A model generated the notes under the pieces. That model searched no databases. It saw only the letters and a program-made list of their open reading frames with translations, and was not told the origin of the DNA. DNA of 5,555 nucleotides from Bacteroidales bacterium (lineage in GTDB: Bacteria; Bacteroidota; Bacteroidia; Bacteroidales; UBA10428), in contig JAFGQQ010000341.1 in the NCBI GenBank assembly GCA_016935595.1, positions 1 to 5,555 on the forward strand, written 5' to 3'. Of this stretch, positions 1-5,555 are shown one piece after another; positions within the stretch are counted from its first letter, which is position 1, and each line of letters begins with the position of its first letter. A program made the translations under genes and the position numbers.

Positions 1-22
1 AAAAAACTAATGAGCGTTTTTT
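1..22 (-). terminator. Weak AT-rich inverted repeat 3' of the YkgJ-type gene
   Basis: About 35 bases past the stop codon, the minus strand reads AAAAAAC, an 8-base loop, then GTTTTTT (arms at 22-16 and 7-1). The arms are perfectly complementary, and the 3' arm is itself a T-run, as in some bidirectional terminators. The stem has only one G-C pair and touches the window edge, so it may be incomplete or fortuitous. Confidence 0.25.
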
Positions 23-56
23 TATGCAATATTTTCATCCTTTTATAATTTATTTT

Positions 57-863
57 TCAAAGGCTGGATAAATCTCCAAGATAATCAGGACTCTTCCCAA
101 ATCTTAGCAAATATGCTATCTCATTGTCTGTTAATTGATATTCCTGAAAAACATTCTCTTTTTGAAGCCATTTATTCAATAAGCTTTTATCTTTAAATAT
201 TAAAAACAATGCCGTTTCTAATTTTAGTTCTGTTTGTGAATAAGAATTTTCTGACAAAGCCATATATACTCCTTCATTCATCATTCTTCCGGCACGTAAT
301 GGAAATTGGAACAGACTTGGAAAAATATTAAAATCGGTTGGATACTTATATTCTTTTTCACAACTATTTACATCTGACGAAAGATATATTCGGCATGCCA
401 TTGGCCGCACTTCATAAACCATACAGCTATTATTTCTTAATAACGGACAAGGATGCTTATAGTGAAAAAATTCCTGAGCTTTCATATTTTTTGTAATAGT
501 ATGCTTTTTAATGACTTTCTCTTTTATTTCTTCAATTTCCTGTTTTCTTAATTCATTATTTATAAAATTGAAAAGACAGAATAATTCGTGTGGTAAAATC
601 AATACACATTGATGGCAACAAATTGAACATCCTTTTCTGCAATCTATTTTCTGTTCCTTTTTTTTGCATTCTTCGGAAAATAAATTAATTAGTTCATCAA
701 TATTTTTATATAATTTATCTGACAGACTTATAATTTCAGTTTCATTAACAGCATTGTTCATTACGTCAATTGCCATTAAATAGCCATCACAAAAAAAAGC
801 TTTATCGAAATCTGAAAACAGATTATTATTTTTTAAATATTGAATTTTATGAGCTAAACCCAT
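57..863 (-). CDS. YkgJ-type cysteine-cluster protein, putative metal-binding
   Basis: This 268-residue cytoplasmic protein has no signal peptide or membrane segment. It carries the cysteine signature of the YkgJ family (CxxCxxCC, putative zinc- or iron-chelating domain). From the ATG start, the first cluster is C75-x3-C79-x2-C82-C83, with C86 close behind. The second half has C139-P-L-L, then C147-x-V-Y-E-V-R-P-x-A-C157-R, and C168. The 'CPLL...C.VYE.RP.ACR' block is the family hallmark and makes the family call firm. The biochemical role of most members is unknown; a related domain occurs in the flagellin lysine methylase FliB, but nothing here points to that activity. The C-terminal ~100 residues are helical-looking without a recognisable motif. 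I chose the ATG at 863; a TTG at 896 would add 11 residues but is a weaker start. The stop is TGA at 57-59. It lies 90 bp after the receptor gene, same strand, so co-transcription is possible but unproven. Confidence 0.85.
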   Translation of the reverse strand: MGLAHKIQYLKNNNLFSDFDKAFFCDGYLMAIDVMNNAVNETEIISLSDKLYKNIDELINLFSEECKKKEQKIDCRKGCSICCHQCVLILPHELFCLFNFINNELRKQEIEEIKEKVIKKHTITKNMKAQEFFHYKHPCPLLRNNSCMVYEVRPMACRIYLSSDVNSCEKEYKYPTDFNIFPSLFQFPLRAGRMMNEGVYMALSENSYSQTELKLETALFLIFKDKSLLNKWLQKENVFQEYQLTDNEIAYLLRFGKSPDYLGDLSSL

Positions 864-953
864 TTTGAAATTTAATTTATATCGACTTATAAACAAATTG
901 TTCGCTTAACTATATTACTTTTTTTTCTTTATTAAATAATTGTAAAGTAATTT

Positions 954-3900
954 TTATACTTCTAACTGCATAACCTGGTCTTTTAAATATTTGGCAAGTT
1001 TGTCTAATTGACTTGAGACTGCAGATATTTCCCTGGCAATATCAGAATGCTGATTTGAAATTTTAAAGAATTCCTTTAAAGAGTGACTAATATTTTCAAT
1101 TGAAGATCCTTGTTCGATGCTTGCGATTGAAATTTCTTTAATTAAACTTGCCGATTTTTGAATTTCAGGAATAAAATCTATCAACAATTTACCAGCTTCC
1201 TCAGTTGCTATTGCTCCTTTTTTAGCAGAATTAACAATTTCTTCAGAAGCAGCTTTACTTTTTTCTGCTAATTTTCTAACCTCAGCAGCCACTATAGCAA
1301 AGCCTCTCCCATATTCACCGGCCCGTGCAGCTTCAACAGACGCATTTAAAGAAAGCAGGTTTGTTTGAAGATATATCTCCTCCAATACTTCAATTTTTCT
1401 AGATATATTTTTTATCTCTTCAATATTTTTTTGTGTTGACGACTTAATCTTTTCTAATTGCGATACTGTATTACCAGTTATTTCGTTTGTGATTCTTGCA
1501 TTTTCGGTATTTTTCTTAATATGACTTGTTACTTCATCAACGGCTATCTCAATTTGTTTTGCAGTTTGGGTTTGATAATCTACGCCATTAGCTAAAACGG
1601 TTGATTTGGAATTTAACACATCACCGGAATCTGATATTTCTTTACTTTTTTCTCTTACCATTCTAATCATTTGTTTTAAATCTGATGTTTTGTTCTCGAC
1701 GTTTAATTCCAATAGCTTCCTTTGACTTTTTAAATAATTTACACGTAATAAATATATCAAGATCAGAAATGAACCAATTAAAGTAATAAATGCAATTTTA
1801 AACCAAATTGTTTTCCACCAGGGTGGTAAAATTGTAATTTTTAAATATCTTGTTTGAGGTGACCAAATACCGTCACTATTTGATCCTTTAACATTAAAAA
1901 TATAACTTCCTGCTTCCAGATTCATATAAGTAACAAGTCGTTTTGAGGCATCAATATTAATCCAGGAATCGTCAAATCCCTCAAGCATATATGAGTATTT
2001 ATTTCTTTGAGGTGACACAAAATGAAGCGCTGAAAATTCGATTGAAAATATATTTTCTTTATGAGTTAAAATTATTTCATCAAGACTAGAAAGCGACTGG
2101 TTTAATAAAACTCTTCCATTTACCGTATCACCCGGATTAATTGATTTTCCATACAATTTGAAATCAGTAATTACTATTTGAGGTGGAAATAAATTATCTT
2201 CAATTTTACCCGGACTAAATGAATTAAAACCATTAACACCGCCAAAAAACATTTCTCCGTCAGAACTTTTAAGTTGAGCGGTATAATTAAATTCGTTTCC
2301 CTGGATGCCATCATTCACATCATAATTTTTAAAATTATTTGTTTTTGGACTATATTTCGACAATCCTTTATTTGTTGATATCCATAAATCTCCAAAATCA
2401 TCTTCCAGTATACCATTAATAACATTGCTTGGCAATCCATCATTTATATTCAATGTATGAAACTCCATATCTGCCTTATTTAAACAGCATAATCCATCAG
2501 CCGTTCCAAACCATAGTTTCCCTTTTGAATCTTCAAAAATTGCCCTAATATCATTGTTACATATACTTAAAGGATTCTCAGGTATTTGCTTTAACCGTGT
2601 AAATTCTTCTGTTTTTCTATTAAATAAATTTAATCCACCACCTTCCGTGCCAATCCAGAAATTTCCATCCTGGTCTTCATAAATTGTTTTTATATTATTA
2701 CAGCTTAAGCTATTTATATCATTTTCATTATTAACATAATGCTTAAATATATTGTTCTTTTTATCGAATAAATCCAATCCTCCGCCCATTAAACCAATCC
2801 ATAAATTATTATTTGTATCTTCATAAATTACCCAAACATTGTTATGCCCAATACTATTTATATTTTCCGGATCATTCATATAATGAATAAACTTATTATT
2901 TTTCCTGTCAAATAAATTCAAACCCCTTGCGTAAGTTCCTAACCATAAATTTCCCTGACTGTCTTCATAAATTGATTTAATAACATTACTGCTAATGCTA
3001 TTTTTATCCAATGGATCGTGTTTATAATGATCAAATGTGCCTTCTTCCCGGTTAAATAAATCCAATCCCCCACCATCTGTGCCAATCCAAATATTACCCT
3101 GTTTATCCTCATAAATTGCCAAAACCGATTTAAAACTCAAACTATTTTCATCATTAGCTATTTGTGTAAAATGTTTAAATTTGTATTTAAAAGGATTATA
3201 AATATTTAAACCTCCCCTGAAAGTACCTATCCAAATAGTTCCGGAATTATCTTTAAAAATGTTATAAACAGAATTACTGCTTATGCTGTAAATATTGTTA
3301 GGGTCTTGAATTACATAAAAAAAACTGTTATTTTCAGGATTATAAATATTTATACCACCACCGTCTGTACCAATCCAAATGTTTTTATTTTCATCTTCGT
3401 AGAATGATGATATAATATTATTATTTAGCCCTTTCGTAATTGGATTATATTTAAAGTAAACAAATTTTTCATTAAATTTATTAAACCTGTAAGCGCCAGA
3501 GCCATCTGTCCCTATCCATATATTGCCATAACTATCTTTAAATAAAGTTTTTCCGAAAAACTGCCTGTTAGGCCGGTAATTCTTATCATAATAATAATGA
3601 GTAATTTTATTATTTTTATAATCGAGCAAATCAATACCACCATTCTCAGTACCGATCCAATAAATTCCAGGTTCTTCTTCAAGAATTGAATATACAAAAT
3701 CGTCACTTATTGTATTAATATTATTTTCATCATGCTTGAAATGAATAAAAGCTTTTTCTTTCTCATTGTAAAAATTTAATCCTCCGCCTAATGTGCCTAT
3801 CCATTTATTATTTTCACTATCTAAGAATATTGTCCGAATAGAATTATGACTTATGGAATTCATATTGTTAGGATCATGTTTATACCTGATAAAAACCTCT

Positions 3901-4262
3901 GAATTTTGGTCAAATATATTTATTCCGTTATTCCTGGTTCCTATCCAAAGCATACCATAATCATCTTCAATGATAGAAGTAATAATGTTGCCACTAATTG
4001 AAAAATTGTTTTTAGGATTATTTTTATATACTTTAAAATTATATCCGTCGTACCTGTTTAATCCGTCAATTGTGCCTAACCACATAAAACCCATCTTATC
4101 CTGATAAATACAATTTATTATTCCCTGTGACAATCCATTTGCTGTTGTTATATGATCAAATTTAATTTCTCTCTTTTGAGCTTGTGATATAAATGAGGAG
4201 AAAGAAATTAAGAATAGAATAATTAAAATCTGTTTTCTATAATTTATTTTACTATATAACAT
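954..4262 (-). CDS. Propeller/Y_Y_Y transmembrane sensor fused to an MCP signalling domain
   Basis: This is a 1102-residue inner-membrane receptor starting at ATG. Residues 1-28 are a signal peptide (basic K5/R9/K10, hydrophobic 12-25, cleavage at SQA28|Q29). Residues ~35-690 hold fourteen two-component-regulator propeller repeats, each centred on a W-[IL]-G-T-like motif. Residues ~737-809 form a Y_Y_Y domain. A single transmembrane helix spans ~819-840, followed by basic residues, placing ~790 residues in the periplasm. A short coiled coil (~843-865) leads directly, with no HAMP domain, into an MCP hairpin (~865-1102). Its tip is clear: Q966-T-N-L-L, N973, E977-A-A-R-A-G-E983, G985-R-G-F and E994-V-R-x-L-A-E. 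In hybrid two-component sensors the same ectodomain drives a histidine kinase; here kinase, receiver and AraC domains are absent. By family knowledge the propellers bind a ligand (often a glycan) and the MCP tip binds CheW/CheA. The ligand is unknown, and no carbohydrate genes are in view. Confidence 0.93.
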   Translation of the reverse strand: MLYSKINYRKQILIILFLISFSSFISQAQKREIKFDHITTANGLSQGIINCIYQDKMGFMWLGTIDGLNRYDGYNFKVYKNNPKNNFSISGNIITSIIEDDYGMLWIGTRNNGINIFDQNSEVFIRYKHDPNNMNSISHNSIRTIFLDSENNKWIGTLGGGLNFYNEKEKAFIHFKHDENNINTISDDFVYSILEEEPGIYWIGTENGGIDLLDYKNNKITHYYYDKNYRPNRQFFGKTLFKDSYGNIWIGTDGSGAYRFNKFNEKFVYFKYNPITKGLNNNIISSFYEDENKNIWIGTDGGGINIYNPENNSFFYVIQDPNNIYSISSNSVYNIFKDNSGTIWIGTFRGGLNIYNPFKYKFKHFTQIANDENSLSFKSVLAIYEDKQGNIWIGTDGGGLDLFNREEGTFDHYKHDPLDKNSISSNVIKSIYEDSQGNLWLGTYARGLNLFDRKNNKFIHYMNDPENINSIGHNNVWVIYEDTNNNLWIGLMGGGLDLFDKKNNIFKHYVNNENDINSLSCNNIKTIYEDQDGNFWIGTEGGGLNLFNRKTEEFTRLKQIPENPLSICNNDIRAIFEDSKGKLWFGTADGLCCLNKADMEFHTLNINDGLPSNVINGILEDDFGDLWISTNKGLSKYSPKTNNFKNYDVNDGIQGNEFNYTAQLKSSDGEMFFGGVNGFNSFSPGKIEDNLFPPQIVITDFKLYGKSINPGDTVNGRVLLNQSLSSLDEIILTHKENIFSIEFSALHFVSPQRNKYSYMLEGFDDSWINIDASKRLVTYMNLEAGSYIFNVKGSNSDGIWSPQTRYLKITILPPWWKTIWFKIAFITLIGSFLILIYLLRVNYLKSQRKLLELNVENKTSDLKQMIRMVREKSKEISDSGDVLNSKSTVLANGVDYQTQTAKQIEIAVDEVTSHIKKNTENARITNEITGNTVSQLEKIKSSTQKNIEEIKNISRKIEVLEEIYLQTNLLSLNASVEAARAGEYGRGFAIVAAEVRKLAEKSKAASEEIVNSAKKGAIATEEAGKLLIDFIPEIQKSASLIKEISIASIEQGSSIENISHSLKEFFKISNQHSDIAREISAVSSQLDKLAKYLKDQVMQLEV
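2193..4142 (-). repeat. Fourteen tandem ~144-bp propeller-blade repeats
   Basis: Within the receptor gene, the blade motif recurs at residues 61, 106, 154, 202, 249, 296, 344, 392, 440, 488, 536, 584, 627 and 672 (W-L/I/F-G-T or variants W-I-G-L, W-I-S-T and F-F-G-G). Spacing is 47-48 residues for most blades, and 45, 43 and 45 at the ends. A typical unit reads 'D.N..SIS.N.I..IYED..GN.WIGT.GGGL.LF....F.HY'. Fourteen blades fit two seven-bladed propellers, as known for Bacteroides hybrid two-component sensors. Blades 7-11 are the most alike and the last three the most divergent. Confidence 0.9.
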
Positions 4263-4330
4263 AGTAATAATATTTATTAAAAAATCAGAAAGTTTAAATA
4301 ACTTATTTATAAATATTTAATTTTTTTTAT

Positions 4331-4339
4331 CTAAATATA
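4331..4339 (-). promoter_or_regulatory. Weak candidate -7 element for the receptor gene
   Basis: On the minus strand, TATATTTAG (4339 to 4331) matches TAnnTTTG except for one base at the last position. It would give a leader of roughly 65 bases before the ATG at 4262. No TTTG sits at the expected -33 distance; the only TTTG in this gap (4380 to 4377) is about 37 bases upstream of the element. The call is tentative because the gap is almost pure A/T. Confidence 0.18.
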
Positions 4340-4457
4340 TTCTTTTTAAATTAAGTTAATAAAAATTTTTAACTTTCAAAAGCTTTAATCGCATTTAGGG
4401 TGGTTAAAAAATTTACATTAAATAAAGAAAAGGAATGTGTGTATTTTGTTCGAATTA

Positions 4458-5348
4458 TTATTTCTTTAAATATTTCTTTAAACGCACTTTATTGCCTTTA
4501 CCCATGTATTCCAGTTCATCAAACTGAAAACGAGTAAGAAAAATACCTCTCCCATGAAATCCTCCTTGATTTTCCTCATAAATTGGATCAGGTATATTTT
4601 TCCAGTTAAATCCGTTACCTTGGTCAATTATCTCAAATTCCACATGCGATTTATCCATTTTATATTTAACAACTACTTCGCGGTTGGAATATTCCGGATT
4701 TGAAAGCCTCTGGTAATATAAATCGGATATTTTATCATCCTCTAAAGCTTTTGTTTTATCCTCGTATGATATTTCGAGGTTACCATGTTCAACTGAATTT
4801 GTTAAAATTTCATTTAATCCTAATTCCAAACCGGAAATATCTAATAAATCGCTTTCTTTTATCAAATAATCAACAATTTTAGGAATAATATCAATATCAC
4901 TTTTAAACCTTAATTCAAATTCTTTTTGAACCACCATATTTTTAATGTCCCTGGTGATTGTTCTGCTTTTGCTAATAACATAATACTTTTGTAAAAGCTG
5001 GGTTAAATTTTTTGGGCGGAAAGGTTTTTTAAGGTAATTATTTGCTCCGGCATTTAAAGCTTTTATCGCTAAATCTTCAGAATCGAAAAAAGTTGTGATA
5101 ATAACAATTGCATCCGATCTAATTTCTTTAATTTTTCGCAACATTTCAATTCCATCCATCTCCGGCATTTGAACATCGGATATGACCAAATGAGGCATTT
5201 TTGCTTTAAATATTTCTAATCCCTGTGCCCCGTTTTCCGCTTCATAATATTCATAACCAAACGATTTGACCGAATTTTTTAAAAAAGTACGGAATATAAC
5301 ATCATCCTCAACAATAAGTACCTTAAATATAAAATCCTCTGCTGCCAT
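4458..5348 (-). CDS. Response regulator with RsbW-type ATPase/kinase output domain
   Basis: This 296-residue cytoplasmic protein has two domains. Residues ~8-122 are a receiver with the full active site: acidic E14-D15-D16, phospho-acceptor D58 in 'ISDVQMPEMDG', T85, and K108 in 'YLKKPF'. A helical linker (~123-150) follows. Residues ~150-292 are a GHKL ATPase of the RsbW/SpoIIAB sort. It has an N-box E180-x3-N184 ending in H188-G-N, a G1 box D242-x-G-x-G246, and a G2 box G266-R-G268. There is no phosphorylatable histidine (HisKA) domain, so it is not a hybrid histidine kinase. Family knowledge suggests a phosphorylation-controlled anti-sigma factor or serine kinase acting on a STAS partner. 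It resembles HsbR-type regulators but lacks their PP2C domain. Residues ~191-225 form a charged insert between the N and G1 boxes. I chose the ATG at 5348; the frame opens upstream at a TTG at 5366 (six more residues), which is less likely. It precedes the receptor gene by 195 bp. Domain calls are firm; the target is unknown. Confidence 0.92.
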   Translation of the reverse strand: MAAEDFIFKVLIVEDDVIFRTFLKNSVKSFGYEYYEAENGAQGLEIFKAKMPHLVISDVQMPEMDGIEMLRKIKEIRSDAIVIITTFFDSEDLAIKALNAGANNYLKKPFRPKNLTQLLQKYYVISKSRTITRDIKNMVVQKEFELRFKSDIDIIPKIVDYLIKESDLLDISGLELGLNEILTNSVEHGNLEISYEDKTKALEDDKISDLYYQRLSNPEYSNREVVVKYKMDKSHVEFEIIDQGNGFNWKNIPDPIYEENQGGFHGRGIFLTRFQFDELEYMGKGNKVRLKKYLKK

Positions 5349-5415
5349 TAAAAAATATTTATCCAAACATTAAATATGACGAAAAAATATAAATATAGTT
5401 GCATTTTTAAAAACA

Positions 5416-5443
5416 CAAAACTAAATAGTAACTTAATCTCAAA
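5416..5443 (-). promoter_or_regulatory. Candidate Bacteroidetes-type promoter of the response-regulator gene
   Basis: Read on the minus strand, TAGTTTTG (5423 to 5416) is a full match to the Bacteroidetes -7 consensus TAnnTTTG. A TTTG (5443 to 5440) lies 16 bases upstream as a -33 element; the usual spacing is nearer 19-20, so this half is imperfect. Transcription would start near 5411 and leave a leader of about 63 bases before the ATG at 5348. The region is very AT-rich, so a chance match is possible. Confidence 0.4.
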
Positions 5444-5512
5444 TAATTTGATTAATTATTTTTCAACGGCTTATATTATTTGCACAGGTAATCCAAAAAT
5501 CATTAATAATAA

Positions 5513-5522
5513 GGTATATACC
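5513..5522. other. 10-bp perfect palindrome GGTATATACC
   Basis: This is a perfectly self-complementary site in the intergenic region about 165 bp upstream of the response-regulator start and well upstream of its candidate promoter. It could be an operator for this gene or for a divergent gene beyond the window. No second copy is seen in the intergenic sequence, and no regulator can be assigned. Confidence 0.2.
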
Positions 5523-5545
5523 CGCTCTCTGCTATAACATTTCGT

Positions 5546-5555
5546 CCGCTTGCGG
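5546..5555. repeat. GC-rich inverted repeat truncated by the window end
   Basis: CCGC-TT-GCGG is a perfect 4-bp stem with a 2-base loop and ends at the last base of the window. It is strikingly GC-rich in an otherwise A/T-dominated flank. It may be the inner part of a longer hairpin, such as a terminator of a convergent gene, a REP-like element or a recombination site. Its outer arm cannot be seen. Confidence 0.3.

Noticed and set aside
914..951. 8-bp inverted repeat (ATTACTTT / AAAGTAAT) just after the receptor stop codon, as a terminator
   Set aside because: The loop is 22 bases, the stem has only one G-C pair, and no T-run follows on the minus strand; it is probably chance symmetry in A/T-rich DNA.
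954..1740. Receptor C terminus as a histidine kinase, as expected for this ectodomain
   Set aside because: No H-box, N-box or G-boxes are present; the sequence instead has the MCP hairpin tip with Q-T-N, E-A-A-R-A-G-E and E-V-R motifs.
3512..3706. Open frame of 64 codons on the minus strand
   Set aside because: It lies wholly within the receptor gene in another frame, over the repeated WIGT-coding segments, and has no domain or start signal.
2193..4142. Regular ~144-bp periodicity as a possible CRISPR or satellite array
   Set aside because: The period is an exact multiple of three, the frame is open throughout, and the repeats encode propeller blades.
4700..4882. Open frame of 60 codons on the plus strand
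   Set aside because: It is antisense inside the response-regulator gene, has no recognisable protein features, and its composition looks like a reverse-frame shadow.
5528..5555. GCTATAACA followed by a GC-rich hairpin as an integron attC-like site
   Set aside because: The core does not match the attC R'/R'' consensus well and the other half is outside the window, so it cannot be supported.

Overview
The window is very AT-rich (about 30% GC by eye, not computed) and looks like a chromosomal piece of a Bacteroidota (or close FCB-group) genome. The support is a secretion signal ending in a Ser-Gln-Ala|Gln cleavage site, a two-component-regulator propeller plus Y_Y_Y sensor of the type expanded in that phylum, starts without a Shine-Dalgarno sequence, and a match to the Bacteroidetes -7 promoter element (TAnnTTTG). 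No genus can be named from the sequence alone.

All three genes are on the minus strand, so transcription runs from right to left. Region 5349-5555 is an upstream intergenic stretch with a plausible promoter (5416-5443), a 10-bp palindrome (5513-5522), and a GC-rich hairpin sequence cut by the window end (5546-5555). Region 4458-5348 encodes a response regulator whose receiver domain is joined to an RsbW/SpoIIAB-type ATPase domain, with no PP2C domain. Region 4263-4457 is a 195-bp AT-rich gap. Region 954-4262 encodes a 1102-residue membrane receptor: signal peptide, fourteen beta-propeller repeats (probably two seven-bladed propellers), a Y_Y_Y domain, one transmembrane helix, a coiled coil, and a complete methyl-accepting chemotaxis protein (MCP) signalling hairpin. 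Region 57-863 encodes a YkgJ-type cysteine-cluster protein, 90 bp downstream of the receptor. Region 1-56 is the 3' flank, with a weak AT-rich inverted repeat.

The most notable point is the receptor. Its extracytoplasmic half is that of a hybrid two-component system sensor (the polysaccharide sensors of gut Bacteroides), but the output is a chemoreceptor hairpin instead of a histidine kinase. The hairpin tip is well conserved, so coupling to a CheW/CheA array is plausible. The neighbouring receiver-ATPase protein suggests a circuit in which a periplasmic ligand signal passes through a Che-type kinase to a partner-switching (anti-sigma or anti-anti-sigma kinase) output. No CheA, CheW, CheR, CheB, STAS or sigma-factor gene lies in the window, so this circuit is an inference from gene proximity and domain content. 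The role of the YkgJ-type protein in it is unknown.
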